Shown: positions 7,489-15,581, numbered from the stretch's first letter. The stretch: DNA of 37,450 bases from EsbW-18 sp033811555 (GCA_033811555.1 JAPXOG010000004.1:1-37450), one strand, 5' to 3'. Numbers and translations are program-made. The notes: generated by a model not told the origin, from the letters alone.

Positions 7489-8211
7489 TCAAGTTTTTTT
7501 GAGTAGCATTTTCTCCGCTTCGACAAAATCCTCTGGAAGTGGTGCCTCTACCATTTTTTCCTTTCCAGAAGGAAGCTTTAGAGTGAGTCGATATGCATGC
7601 AGTGCCAAACGGAAAAGACCCAACGCAGGGCGTTGCTTTGGTGCATACAGGCCATCACATACAACTGGATGATTAATTGCTTTAAGGTGCACACGAATCT
7701 GATGTGTACGCCCTGTTTTCGGATATACTTCCAAATAAGAATGCTCCTTTCCTCGCGAAAGCACACGATATTCAGTAATCGCATCACGCAACATTCCTCG
7801 CGCTCCACGCTGTGCTGACCATAATCTAGGATCTGTTCTACTTTTGCCAATTTGTCGTTTTATAACTTCCATATCTTTTTTTACTACTCCATACACAAAC
7901 GCCCTATATGTTTTTTGCACTTCACGCTCCTGAAATAACGACTTAAGATGCACAAATGCTTCTTCGTTTTTTGCAATAACCAATACTCCTGAAGTATCTG
8001 CATCAAGTCGATGCACAATACCCGGCCTCTCAACAATCATCCCATTTGAAAGAATCTGTGGCTCACCTACATGCGCAGAATTTGGATAATTTGACACAAT
8101 CCAATCAACTATCGTCGGCTCGCTTGTCTTACCGTCATCATGAACTAAAACTCCGGACGGCTTATCTATAAACACAACATCTGAATCTTCGTAAAGAATT
8201 GGAATGTCCAT
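7489..8211 (-). CDS. rluD: RluA-family 23S rRNA pseudouridine synthase
   Basis: 240 residues. It isomerises uridine to pseudouridine in rRNA. The RluA catalytic motif HRLDADTSGVLVIAKN contains the active-site Asp70. The family's FIDKPSGVLVH strand lies near residue 15, and the RTHQIRVHLKAINHPVVCD motif near residue 180. No N-terminal S4 domain is present, so it is shorter than E. coli RluD (about 325 residues). The exact target uridine cannot be read from the sequence, so the symbol is only a family label. Start is the ATG at 8211. It is followed by rplS in the same direction about 88 bases on, a link to ribosome maturation, and preceded closely by acylphosphatase. Confidence 0.9.
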   Translation of the reverse strand: MDIPILYEDSDVVFIDKPSGVLVHDDGKTSEPTIVDWIVSNYPNSAHVGEPQILSNGMIVERPGIVHRLDADTSGVLVIAKNEEAFVHLKSLFQEREVQKTYRAFVYGVVKKDMEVIKRQIGKSRTDPRLWSAQRGARGMLRDAITEYRVLSRGKEHSYLEVYPKTGRTHQIRVHLKAINHPVVCDGLYAPKQRPALGLFRLALHAYRLTLKLPSGKEKMVEAPLPEDFVEAEKMLLKKT

Positions 8212-8227
8212 ATTTTATATTCACAGT

Positions 8228-8497
8228 TTACACTATTAAAAATTCTTTAAAGTGTTCTTTGGGCTCCCTCCACTCAACCTCAACATTTCTAACTCGTGCA
8301 AGAAAAGGACCTTTTTGAAGATACCCTATAAATTTTTTAAGCTTCTCTTCTGCTCCTTGGACAACAATATGAAGCTCACCCTGACCTTTATTTTCAGCAA
8401 ACCCTGTAAGCCATAGCGCGGAGGCATGCTTTTTTGCGAAAGCTCGAAATCCTACTCCTTGCACTTTCCCAACCACTATGGCATCAATCTCGTACAT
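8228..8497 (-). CDS. acyP: Acylphosphatase
   Basis: 89 residues, the normal length for the family. It hydrolyses the carboxyl-phosphate bond of acyl phosphates in the cytoplasm. The signature VVGKVQGVGFRAFAKKHA holds the phosphate-binding loop and catalytic Arg (GVGFR). The downstream LTGFAENKGQGELHIVVQG block corresponds to the GxVxNxxDGxVE region with the catalytic Asn. Start is the ATG at 8497. The pseudouridine synthase begins 16 bases after its stop, so the two are probably co-transcribed. Confidence 0.93.
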   Translation of the reverse strand: MYEIDAIVVGKVQGVGFRAFAKKHASALWLTGFAENKGQGELHIVVQGAEEKLKKFIGYLQKGPFLARVRNVEVEWREPKEHFKEFLIV

Positions 8498-8573
8498 ATG
8501 CTTATTGTGGATGTTGAGAATAAAAAGTAAATAAGGTATCTTGCTTTAAGAAAATGACGTACAATAGACATAT

Positions 8574-8649
8574 GGGCGCTTAGCTCAGTTGGTAGAGCAA
8601 CTCGTTTACACCGAGAAGGTCAGGGGTTCAAGTCCCTTAGCGCCCACCA
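8574..8649 (+). tRNA. tRNA-Val(TAC)
   Basis: Plus-strand cloverleaf: acceptor GGGCGCT/AGCGCCC, anticodon loop TTTACAC and T-arm loop TTCAAGT. The CCA end is encoded (8647-8649). A TACAAT at 8560-8565 is a likely -10. Confidence 0.95.
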
Positions 8650-8788
8650 GTATTAAACTTCTTTTATATTTTTTAATTTTCTTATATTTTTTGGTGGTGA
8701 AATGTAACTAATTTCTACGACCTCTAGTGCGAAGTTAGAGATAAATGGTAAAGTAGATTCCAGGGTGATTCGTTAGAATACTTATACA

Positions 8789-8860
8789 CCTCCCGTAGTT
8801 TAATGGATAAAACAGGGGCGTTCTAAGCCTTTGATGGGGGTTCGATTCCCTCCGGGAGGA
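8789..8860 (+). tRNA. tRNA-Arg(TCT)
   Basis: Plus-strand cloverleaf: acceptor CCTCCCG/CGGGAGG, anticodon stem GGGGC/GCCTT with two wobble pairs, loop GTTCTAA, and GGATAA in the D-loop with the A20 typical of tRNA-Arg. CCA not encoded. TAGAAT at 8774-8779 may be its -10. Confidence 0.92.
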
Positions 8861-8934
8861 CAAAAAAGAAGAGTGGAGCTGACCTATATTACAATTGTTT
8901 CTATCCCTATTTTAAAAAATGATACTTCACTGAC

Positions 8935-9249
8935 TTAGTGAGGATCTTTTATTAAGATCCCTTCTTCCGTGCGCTTAGAAAATAGCTCTACACGAGCATT
9001 AAATGCACTCATTATCTCTCTAATATATTCCTTATCTATTTCTTGTGTCACAGAAGTAGTAATAGGTAATTCAATCGAACGGCTACCCACATCTTTTAAA
9101 TCGAGAAACTGCCACACAGAAATAGAAATACCAACAGTGCTACAGATAACAAACAGAACGAGCATACGAAACCAAGCTCCTTCGTTTGTGTCTGAAACAA
9201 CAAACTTTTTCAAGTAATATATTATTTTTTTAAATAACGTCCCAGACAT
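8935..9249 (-). CDS. Small single-span protein, last gene of the pilus operon
   Basis: 104 residues from the ATG at 9249, which overlaps the pilO stop as TAATG. A longer reading to 9297 has a non-ATG start. A basic N-terminus (MSGTLFKKIIYYLKK) is followed by one membrane helix (about residues 28-47) and an outward-facing domain with EIDKEYIREIMSAFNARVE. I do not recognise the family. Its position after pilM-pilN-pilO, where other bacteria place the PilP lipoprotein, suggests an accessory role in the pilus inner-membrane platform. It has no lipobox, so it is not a canonical PilP. Terminal lysine, aspartate and histidine residues end the protein without a recognisable domain. Confidence 0.7.
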   Translation of the reverse strand: MSGTLFKKIIYYLKKFVVSDTNEGAWFRMLVLFVICSTVGISISVWQFLDLKDVGSRSIELPITTSVTQEIDKEYIREIMSAFNARVELFSKRTEEGILIKDPH

Positions 9250-9826
9250 TATGGTGTTTGTTTGAGAGTAATACGTAATGTTCCGCGTAGCGACCACACA
9301 GGATCGCCTCTTTCACCTCCAGTGCCTGAAGTATCCAGCGTTACCTGTGAGAACGAGGATTGGTATGGAAGCGAATCTAGCATCGACAACAAATGCGTAA
9401 TTGATTTCCATTTTCCTTCTGCAAACACACTTATAACAAGTATTCCCTCTCTAGATTCTACGTCTTCATTCTCAACATGAATCTGCACAACTGTTACGGG
9501 TATGCNNNNNNNNNNATGCCGACCACCGATTCAAACCCCTCAATCTCTTCGATAATCGAAATAATCTCATCTGGAGATTTAAAATATGTTTGAATATTGG
9601 AACGTTCATCTGCCAGCCCCGTAAGCACTCCTGCTGTATCACGTGCACGACGTTCTAATTGAATTTGAAGCATCAGTTCTTCCTGCACGGTCTTTATATG
9701 TTCATACTTCTTTTGCGTTGTAGTCACCACAAACACATACACACCTGTAAGCAATAAACAAAAAAGTACTAGTGCAACAAACCTCATCATTCTTGCCCTT
9801 TTCTTTTGTGATATTACAATATTCAT
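9249..9826 (-). CDS. pilO: PilO-like pilus platform protein, interrupted by assembly gap
   Basis: One gene, although the 10-N gap (9506-9515) splits it into two frames. The N-terminal part from the ATG at 9826 has a basic leader (SQKKRARMMR), one membrane helix and a coiled-coil-like segment (EHIKTVQEELMLQIQLERRA). After the gap, the frame reads IPVTVVQIHVENEDVESREG and then VFAEGKWKSITHLLSMLDSL, which matches the PilO ferredoxin-like C-terminal domain. The GTG at 9488 seen downstream of the gap is an internal codon, not a start. PilO pairs with PilN and links PilM to the outer parts of the machine. The ATG at 9826 lies one base after the pilN stop. The true length is unknown because the gap size is arbitrary. 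Confidence 0.75.
9506..9515. other. Assembly gap (10 N)
   Basis: Ten undetermined bases within pilO. Flanking frames differ by one, consistent with a placeholder of arbitrary size rather than a measured gap. The sequence is therefore a scaffold, not a single contig. Confidence 0.99.
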
Positions 9827-9827
9827 C

Positions 9828-10481
9828 TTATTGTTGTACTTCAAAACTCTCTACGTTATCCATAATTGCTTTTTCTTGATCAAACTGAAAGTCTTGTATA
9901 ACTGTAGAAACGGATGACAAAGATGTGGCTTGAGAAAGTGTTTCTGGATTTTTCAGTGTTAGCACAAGAGAAAAATCTATGTTTTCACTTTTTGCAAGAC
10001 TAGACACAGGAACATCCACACATGAAAACAGACTCGAGTCGCGGAGTGTATTTCCAAACGTGATGAGTGCTACACGAGTTGAAGAACGTCCAACTATCGA
10101 TATAGAAACCTCTTTCTCTCCATATGAATACGAAAACTGAGACACGTGCACACCAGGAGGAATGCATCCGATTATCGTTTCCAGCACTGTCGTGGGAGAT
10201 AACTGCAACAACGTCTCCTTCAAAATATCTATTCGAGATGACAAATCACTTAACACCTCACTCCCGCTTTTCTTGCGTTGTAAATCAACTAGTGTTTTAG
10301 TTGCTTTAAGTTGCATATCAAAGCCAACAGCCCCTGTCCATGTAACAATCGCTGATGGTATAGCAAACAAAAGTAATAACACTACAGTGCACACGAATAA
10401 AATGAGAGCAACCATACCAATTCTGCGACGACGCTCCCACTTAACTGACATTGATTCCTTTGCTGGAAGTAGATTAGTCAC
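9828..10481 (-). CDS. pilN: PilN-like pilus inner-membrane protein
   Basis: 217 residues. It starts at a GTG at 10481, giving MTNLLPAKES, the conserved NLLP N-terminus of PilN that binds the groove of PilM; an AAAGGTG just precedes it. One membrane helix covers about residues 23-50. A periplasmic-side coiled-coil follows (LVDLQRKKSGSEVLSDLSSR, ILKETLLQL). The C-terminal domain has the PilN pattern PPGVHVSQFSYSYGEKEVSI. It would form the PilM-N-O inner-membrane complex. It is 39 bases after pilM, and pilO begins one base after its stop, so the operon is tight. Confidence 0.85.
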   Translation of the reverse strand: MTNLLPAKESMSVKWERRRRIGMVALILFVCTVVLLLLFAIPSAIVTWTGAVGFDMQLKATKTLVDLQRKKSGSEVLSDLSSRIDILKETLLQLSPTTVLETIIGCIPPGVHVSQFSYSYGEKEVSISIVGRSSTRVALITFGNTLRDSSLFSCVDVPVSSLAKSENIDFSLVLTLKNPETLSQATSLSSVSTVIQDFQFDQEKAIMDNVESFEVQQ

Positions 10482-10520
10482 ACCTTTATATTGTAACGCA
10501 GAGTTGTATATCGCTAAACA

Positions 10521-11621
10521 TTACCCTTCTTCGTGCAAAGCAAGACCTATCGCTGTAGCATACCCGAGAGATTCGGCATACGATAGCTTCGGCACAAACT
10601 CATTTAATGAAAATGCATTCTCCCAAACATTACCTCTCTCTGTAGAAATACGAAGTGTATTTTCCAGATATTCTGGTAAACCAAAAATATTTGCATTGCC
10701 TCCAACCAGAAAAATTTTTTCAATCGGCTGATGAACGATATCAAGTCCTCTGATGTCTTTATGTGTATGCCAATACACAATATGCCTATTAAGTTCCTCC
10801 GACAAACGTTTAGAAAAAGAAGCAAACGCCTCACTTCCATGCAAATCCCCTTGATACCGTAACCCACGCTCATTTCTTATAAGAGCAATATCGTCTGATG
10901 ATGCATTTGGATTAACACTTTGTAGTACAGCATCGATCTCATCACCTCCTAACTCAATACTTGCTGTAAAGCGAGCGACCTGACCCTGAACAACCGCAAT
11001 ACTCGAGCGTTTTCTGCCAATATCAACAATCATTGAAACACTCTTTGTTTTTTTTGGAATAATGGCTCGAGCAATTGCTTGCGCCTCAATTTCCAACGAC
11101 AACACTTCCAATCCAGCCGATGAAAAAATATCTACATACTCTTGAACAACCGAAGAAGGATATGCCGATACCGACACCATTCTCTGACCTGAAATAGACG
11201 GCGCCCCAGGAATATATTCATAGTCAATAATCGCATCTTGAGGAGACAGTGGCACATTTTCCTCTATCTTAAACTCCAACACTTCACGCACTTCTTTTTT
11301 TGAAAGATCACGCGGAACATAGACTGGAAAAATGTACCCCTCCTCTTCCGGCAAAGACGCGCGTACTAATCGCAATTTATGTTCATAAGCAAACAACCGT
11401 AGCATTTCAACTAGCTTCTTTTTATCAATAACTCTGCCACACTCAACTATCCCTCGTGGAACTGTCGTTGATGCATAAGTATCAAGACGTTTCCCGTGTT
11501 TTCTGTTTCTTGAAAGTGATACGAATCTAACAGTATGATCAGAAACATCTAGGCCAATCGCTGGCATAGAAAGTAACGTAGGTGGAGGAAACAAAGAAAG
11601 AACTTTTGAGGAAATACTCAT
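10521..11621 (-). CDS. pilM: PilM-like actin-fold ATPase
   Basis: 366 residues, the normal length. PilM is a cytoplasmic actin/FtsA-like nucleotide-binding protein that recruits PilN and regulates the pilus ATPases. Visible motifs are the phosphate-1 segment AIGLDVSDHTVRFVSL, the VREVLEFKIEENVPLSPQDA stretch typical of PilM, phosphate-2 MIVDIGRKRSSIAVVQ, and the adenosine motif IFLVGGNANIFGLPEYLE. Start is the ATG at 11621. TAGAAT ends six bases upstream and could direct a leaderless transcript; AGAGG in the gap is also compatible with a weak ribosome site. First gene of the pilM-pilN-pilO operon. Confidence 0.93.
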   Translation of the reverse strand: MSISSKVLSLFPPPTLLSMPAIGLDVSDHTVRFVSLSRNRKHGKRLDTYASTTVPRGIVECGRVIDKKKLVEMLRLFAYEHKLRLVRASLPEEEGYIFPVYVPRDLSKKEVREVLEFKIEENVPLSPQDAIIDYEYIPGAPSISGQRMVSVSAYPSSVVQEYVDIFSSAGLEVLSLEIEAQAIARAIIPKKTKSVSMIVDIGRKRSSIAVVQGQVARFTASIELGGDEIDAVLQSVNPNASSDDIALIRNERGLRYQGDLHGSEAFASFSKRLSEELNRHIVYWHTHKDIRGLDIVHQPIEKIFLVGGNANIFGLPEYLENTLRISTERGNVWENAFSLNEFVPKLSYAESLGYATAIGLALHEEG

Positions 11622-11709
11622 GCCTCTATTCTACTGGTGACACATAAGTAACGCAATTAAACTAATTGCCTAACTATCAAGCAACAAAAAGAAACTGGAA
11701 AACAGATTA

Positions 11710-12048
11710 CTAACCTAATCGCGTACCTGGTGGCATGTCCTTCTCTGGAACAATAAATGAAAAATGTTTATCTTCACCTTCTCCATATGAAGCCGCAAAC
11801 AACATTCCGTTGCTTTCAATACCTTTAATGGTTCGAGGTTCCAAGTTAAATACCCAGGTTGTTTTTTTACCGACAAGCGACTGCGGATCATCTACATACT
11901 GTCTGATACCAGATACAAGATGGCGCGGTTCATCTTCTCCAAAATCAACCAACAAATGCAAAAGCTTATCTGTATCAGGTACTTCTTCAACAGAAAGAAT
12001 CTGACCTATACGAATATCTACTTTTTTAAAATCATCGTACGAAATCAT
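11710..12048 (-). CDS. tRNA-binding (EMAP/Trbp111-like) domain protein
   Basis: 112 residues from the ATG at 12048. The alternative start at 12069 is a TTG, so the ATG is preferred. It is a single OB-fold of the type appended to bacterial methionyl-tRNA synthetases and found alone as Trbp111. Key blocks are FKKVDIRIGQILSVEEVP, DKLLHLLVDFGEDEPRHLVS, LEPRTIKGIESNGMLFAAS and the C-terminal PGTRLG. It binds the tRNA elbow without strong sequence preference. In this setting it may assist a MetRS that lacks the domain, but no metG is in the window. It is the only gene in its transcript that I can see; the pilM operon lies downstream. Confidence 0.88.
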   Translation of the reverse strand: MISYDDFKKVDIRIGQILSVEEVPDTDKLLHLLVDFGEDEPRHLVSGIRQYVDDPQSLVGKKTTWVFNLEPRTIKGIESNGMLFAASYGEGEDKHFSFIVPEKDMPPGTRLG

Positions 12049-12176
12049 ATGATTAAGTTCAAAATACAAAATACCTTAACAAAAATAATTCTAAATCAGA
12101 ATCTTTACTTTTAAAATCAGGTGGGTTCCAAAGATTTTGTTTATGACTATGATATTTGAATTTTGTGTTTTTTTAA

Positions 12177-12563
12177 TTATTTTATAATTCGCTTTTTATC
12201 CAAAAACCTCTGCAAAATAACTGCGGCAGCAGATGCATCAAGCATATCGTGCGTTCCAGTAAAGCGAGAAGCCTCCTGTGTCGAAAGCCATTCCTGTTCA
12301 AAAACTACTGGAATACCTAACTTCATCTCAAGTTCTTTTTTAAATGCATGTACGAGCTTCATAATAGGATTATCCTCTCCTGAAAAATCTGAAGAATAAC
12401 CCAACACAACTAGGTTTACTTTTTCTTTACGTATCAACTGAATAACCTCTTCCAACAACGTTTTTGTGTTGGAAAGTGTGGAATGTGGAAACGCTAACAT
12501 CTCTCCTTGATCTGAAAGCGCTATTCCGACTCTTTTTTCTCCATAATCAATACCTAAAATCAT
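12177..12563 (-). CDS. ruvX: RuvX/YqgF family RNase H-fold nuclease
   Basis: 128 residues, near the family's usual 130-140. RNase H-like fold with the first acidic residue in MILGIDYGEKRVGIALSD (Asp6). The helical segment VIQLIRKEKVNLVVLGYSSD stands in place of the usual VVGxP block, and the final LDASAAAVILQRFLD holds the late catalytic Asp. The family is known as a putative Holliday junction resolvase and as the processor of the pre-16S rRNA 5' end; the latter is probably the essential role. Start is the ATG at 12563. A TAAAAT (minus strand, 12570-12575) ends six bases upstream, suggesting a leaderless transcript. A true RuvC is also present at 31744-32211. Confidence 0.9.
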   Translation of the reverse strand: MILGIDYGEKRVGIALSDQGEMLAFPHSTLSNTKTLLEEVIQLIRKEKVNLVVLGYSSDFSGEDNPIMKLVHAFKKELEMKLGIPVVFEQEWLSTQEASRFTGTHDMLDASAAAVILQRFLDKKRIIK

Positions 12564-12814
12564 ACAGATATTTTATTTAATCATATCTACTAATCTTCTA
12601 AACTTTGAGTCGCATAAAAATATGAACAAAACTGCGACTCAAAATACAAACGAATAGTGTTATTTCTTTAATAAAGCTTTTTGCTATTTCAATATTTTCT
12701 CGCATTCTTTTATACACTACATTTGAATTATCTTCGTTCCCCCAAACTCTTATTTAAAATAATTTATATTTGCTAACACCAAGTTAGCACTCTGAGTTTC
12801 TTTTTCAATACAAA
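12564..12814. other. Intergenic stretch, no gene seen
   Basis: Holds the putative -10 of ruvX (12570-12575) and then AT-rich sequence without a convincing frame. A short inverted repeat GCTAAC-ACCAA-GTTAGC lies around 12770-12788. The hairpin described in the next entry closes the stretch on the right. Confidence 0.5.
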
Positions 12815-12839
12815 ACACGCTCGATATTATCGAGCGTGT
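12815..12839 (-). terminator. Intrinsic terminator of the DUF5652-like gene
   Basis: ACACGCTCGA and TCGAGCGTGT form a perfect 10-bp GC-rich stem around a TATTA loop. On the minus strand it is followed by TTTTGTATTG and lies 13 bases after the stop at 12853. Confidence 0.85.
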
Positions 12840-12852
12840 GAGTGTCTCTTGT

Positions 12853-13155
12853 CTATTGCTTGTCTGTTTGTTCCGCTTGCTTTTCTTGCGAAGACGGAGT
12901 CTTACCTACCAATCCTGTAAATGCAAACAGTTCTGCTGGCTTTTTCTTTAAGATTCCAAACAGATACACGATTTCCAAAATACCGACCGTGTTTAATACT
13001 AACACCGCTAAAAACCACCATACTTCCTTGCGCTGTGCCGCGTGCCAAAGTGCGAGACCCTTCCACACTAGCGACCACAACATAAGAAGAATAAATCCGG
13101 GAGACCAAAAAAGTGCGCTCCCCAAACCAAATCCCATAGCACTTCCAATACTCAT
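12853..13155 (-). CDS. DUF5652-like two-helix membrane protein
   Basis: 100 residues from the ATG at 13155. A longer frame to 13260 adds a hydrophobic stretch that does not look native. Two membrane helices flank a short loop: the first segment FILLMLWSLVWKGLALWHAA, then KEVWWFLAVLVLNTVGILEI. The W-K-x-x-A-L-W-x-A and LNTxGILEI(V)Y pattern is the DUF5652 signature as I remember it, a family common in Patescibacteria and without known function. The C-terminal tail is charged (SSQEKQAEQTDKQ). It is a single-gene transcript with its own strong terminator. Confidence 0.75.
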   Translation of the reverse strand: MSIGSAMGFGLGSALFWSPGFILLMLWSLVWKGLALWHAAQRKEVWWFLAVLVLNTVGILEIVYLFGILKKKPAELFAFTGLVGKTPSSQEKQAEQTDKQ

Positions 13156-13323
13156 ATATTTTTTATTAAAGATGAATAAAAACAGACCGACTACTTCTTC
13201 ATATATGATAACAAAAATTATAAAAAGAAAACACGACCCTATAGCTAAACAACAACTCACAGCTCATCACATCCATCCATAAGACAAAAGAAGCCGAACG
13301 CGTAAGCATTCAACTTCTTTGTT

Positions 13324-13398
13324 TGGTGCTCTCGGCAGGAATCGAACCTGCATTACAAGCTCCGCAAGCTTGCGTCCTATCCGTTGAACGACGAGAGC
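13324..13398 (-). tRNA. tRNA-Arg(GCG)
   Basis: Minus-strand cloverleaf: acceptor GCTCTCG/CGAGAGC, anticodon stem CAAGC/GCTTG, loop TTGCGGA giving anticodon GCG. D-loop GGATAG has the A20 that marks tRNA-Arg, and the discriminator is A. CCA is encoded. Most bacteria use ACG (inosine) instead for this codon box. Confidence 0.93.
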
Positions 13399-13532
13399 AA
13401 ATAGAGGTCAATCACAAGCAAGTCAAAACCCACTCAAGCCAATAAACCCTCTGTAACACTCCCCACCAGCGAACTTCCTTCTCTCAGATGAGAGAGTGTG
13501 TCTTGCACTGTACCAGATAAACGAATTTTCTT

Positions 13533-13994
13533 CTAGAACCCTAAAAGTTCGAGTACGCGATCAGAGACGGTCTCAAGAGCCTCCTCTTCATCCAGATATT
13601 CTAAAAGAACTTCCCTAACTTCTTCAGCACTTACGCCTTCCAAAAAAATCGTAATATGAGGCATCAACATTTTGCGTGAAGTTAACACAAGCTGATTCGG
13701 TATCATATTTTCACGAACCCAAAATGATTCTAGAGATAGAAAAGGAAACAATGTCGTGCCGAGCATAACTCCTCTACTATTTATCTCACATCGAATAGTT
13801 TTTGGTTGACGCAGTGCGTGCAATCCAAGAGCAATTGCTCCGATTGCTATAACAAGACCGAACAGAACATTTCCAAAGATCACAGAAACGATAGCCCCGC
13901 CCACTGCAATTATCCCAAGACCCCAGAACCAATCTGAGCTCCTCGGCACATGTTGATATTCGGTCGTCTCCCACGAAAGATGTGTCATCGCCAT
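13533..13994 (-). CDS. Membrane protein of unknown function
   Basis: 153 residues; no named family recognised. A short cytoplasmic N-terminus (SWETTEYQHVPRSSDWFW) leads into two adjacent membrane helices (about residues 25-60: GLGIIAVGGAIVSVIFGN, LFGLVIAIGAIALGLHAL). A soluble domain follows, of alternating strands (TIRCEINSRGVMLGTTLFPF, LESFWVREN) and ending in an acidic helix (EEVREVLLEYLDEEEALE). The layout resembles PH-like-domain membrane proteins, but that is only an impression. Start is the ATG at 13994; a second ATG two codons on is equally possible. It lies between tRNA-Arg and tRNA-Ser and is transcribed away from the tRNA-Ser. Confidence 0.8.
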   Translation of the reverse strand: MAMTHLSWETTEYQHVPRSSDWFWGLGIIAVGGAIVSVIFGNVLFGLVIAIGAIALGLHALRQPKTIRCEINSRGVMLGTTLFPFLSLESFWVRENMIPNQLVLTSRKMLMPHITIFLEGVSAEEVREVLLEYLDEEEALETVSDRVLELLGF

Positions 13995-14057
13995 ACAAAT
14001 ATCGTATCACGTCTTTGTGTTGCTCAAAACTCACTTTGTTAGTATCTTTTTGGTATT

Positions 14058-14147
14058 GGTGGGGTGACAGAGTGGTCGAATGTACCGGTCTTGAAAACCG
14101 GAGTCTGGGAAACCGGACCGTGGGTTCGAATCCCACCCCCACCGCCA
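14058..14147 (+). tRNA. tRNA-Ser(TGA)
   Basis: Plus-strand class II tRNA: acceptor GGTGGGG/CCCCACC, anticodon stem CCGGT/ACCGG around loop CTTGAAA, long variable arm, G discriminator, CCA encoded (14145-14147). The accessory stretch begins directly after it. Confidence 0.95.
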
Positions 14148-14171
14148 AAATTGGTAAATTAATAAATAGGC

Positions 14172-15581
14172 ATGCAAAATTTATTACTACAACATAATCA
14201 AGACATTAAGGCCGTTCAAGAACGCGTCAAATTTTTTTTCTCGCAGAAAAAGAAGGTGAAAATTTATCACGGAACGACCAATTCTACTCGTTCTCTTAAA
14301 TTTGAGAAAGATAAATTTGTTGATGTCAGTAAATTAAACAGAATTATTTTCATAAACAAAGAAGAAAAATTTGCTCTGGTTGAGCCGAATGTACCTATGG
14401 ATAAATTGGCTGAAGAAACTTTAAGATACGGCCTCATTCCTCCTGTTGTTCCTGAATTCCCAGGAATTACTGTTGGCGGAGGTATTCAAGGCGGAGCTGA
14501 GGAAAGTAGCTCATTTAAGTATGGGATGATTCACGATAATTGCTTGGAATACGAAATAATTTTAGGCAATGGAGAGCTGATTACTGCTTCGCCTACAGAA
14601 AACTCCGATCTTTTCTACGGAATTGCAGCCTCATATGGTTCGCTGGGGATAATAACTTTAGTAAAAGCTAAACTGATCCCAGCTAAAGACTATGTTGAGC
14701 TAACTTATCATACTGTTAAAAGTTTCAATGAAGCTGTAGAGCTAGTAAAGAAAAAAACCGGCGAAGCTGTAAACTTTATTGATGGAATAATGTTTTCAAA
14801 AAATCATGGCGTAATAATGACTGGAAATTTTGCTGATAAAATCAATCTCCCAGTATCTACTTTTAGAAAATCTACCGATGAATGGTTTTACTTACATGCA
14901 GGCAAAATTTCCAGAAAACAAAATAGCTATTCGGAGCTTATCCCGACAAAGGATTATTTGTTTCGTTATGATAGAGGGGCCTTTTGGATGGGTCGTTACG
15001 GTTTTAAGGTAATGAAATTGCCCTTTAATCGATTGTCACGATTTATATTTAACAATATCTGCAATACTAGAACTTTATTTCGTCTTTTACATGAGACAAA
15101 TATTTCTCAAAGATATTTCATTCAAGACTTTAATCTGCCTTCTAAAAATTCTTTAGAATTTTTAGACTTGGTTGATAAGGAGCTCAATATCTATCCTATT
15201 TGGATTTGTCCTCTAAAACCTGGAAAACACGATAAGTTGTCTGCTAATTTTATTGACACAGATTTAGTTTTTAACATTGGTGTGTGGGGAGAGATCAAAA
15301 AAGATTTTTCCGATTTCGTTCAGTTGAATAGAGGTTTTGAAGAAAAAACTTTTAGATTGGGTGGACGAAAAATGCTATACGCTCACTCATATTATACGCT
15401 TGAAGATTTTTGGAAAGTTTATGACCAAAAATGGTATAAAGCTTTAAGAGATAAATATCTCGCAATTGATATATTTCCGACAGTTTATGAAAAAACCAAA
15501 GTGTCGGAAAAGTACAAACCCTCAATTTGGAGTGGTTTTTGGTACTATTTGAAGTCTCCTTTTAATCTTAGAGTTTCTTAA
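14172..15581 (+). CDS. FAD-linked oxidoreductase, DHCR24/Diminuto-like
   Basis: 469 residues. A PCMH/FAD_binding_4 domain covers about residues 20-190: KVKIYHGTTNSTRS, the ALVEPNVPMDKLAEETLRYG helix, the FAD-pyrophosphate loop PEFPGITVGGGIQGGAEESS and the YEIILGNGELITASPTEN strand. The C-terminal half (KDYLFRYDRGAFWMGRYG, YPIWICPLKP, GGRKMLYAHSYYTLEDFWK) has the look of DHCR24-like flavoproteins rather than glycolate oxidase. DHCR24 reduces a side-chain double bond of sterols; the bacterial substrate is unknown, perhaps an isoprenoid or lipid. Start is the ATG at 14172, 24 bases after the tRNA-Ser; no Shine-Dalgarno. Unusual cargo for a reduced genome and a likely acquisition. A hairpin follows at 15591-15613. 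Confidence 0.8.
   Translation: MQNLLLQHNQDIKAVQERVKFFFSQKKKVKIYHGTTNSTRSLKFEKDKFVDVSKLNRIIFINKEEKFALVEPNVPMDKLAEETLRYGLIPPVVPEFPGITVGGGIQGGAEESSSFKYGMIHDNCLEYEIILGNGELITASPTENSDLFYGIAASYGSLGIITLVKAKLIPAKDYVELTYHTVKSFNEAVELVKKKTGEAVNFIDGIMFSKNHGVIMTGNFADKINLPVSTFRKSTDEWFYLHAGKISRKQNSYSELIPTKDYLFRYDRGAFWMGRYGFKVMKLPFNRLSRFIFNNICNTRTLFRLLHETNISQRYFIQDFNLPSKNSLEFLDLVDKELNIYPIWICPLKPGKHDKLSANFIDTDLVFNIGVWGEIKKDFSDFVQLNRGFEEKTFRLGGRKMLYAHSYYTLEDFWKVYDQKWYKALRDKYLAIDIFPTVYEKTKVSEKYKPSIWSGFWYYLKSPFNLRVS

Noticed and set aside
9249..9488. Separate 79-residue gene starting at a GTG
   Set aside because: The frame continues upstream into the N gap with PilO-like sequence, so it is the second half of pilO.
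12770..12800. TTAGCACTC resembling half of a CIRCE (HrcA) operator
   Set aside because: The second half GAGTGCTAA at nine bases distance is absent, and no heat-shock gene is adjacent.
13156..13260. Longer start for the DUF5652-like protein
   Set aside because: The extra hydrophobic stretch is not part of the family and the internal ATG at 13155 matches the expected N-terminus.
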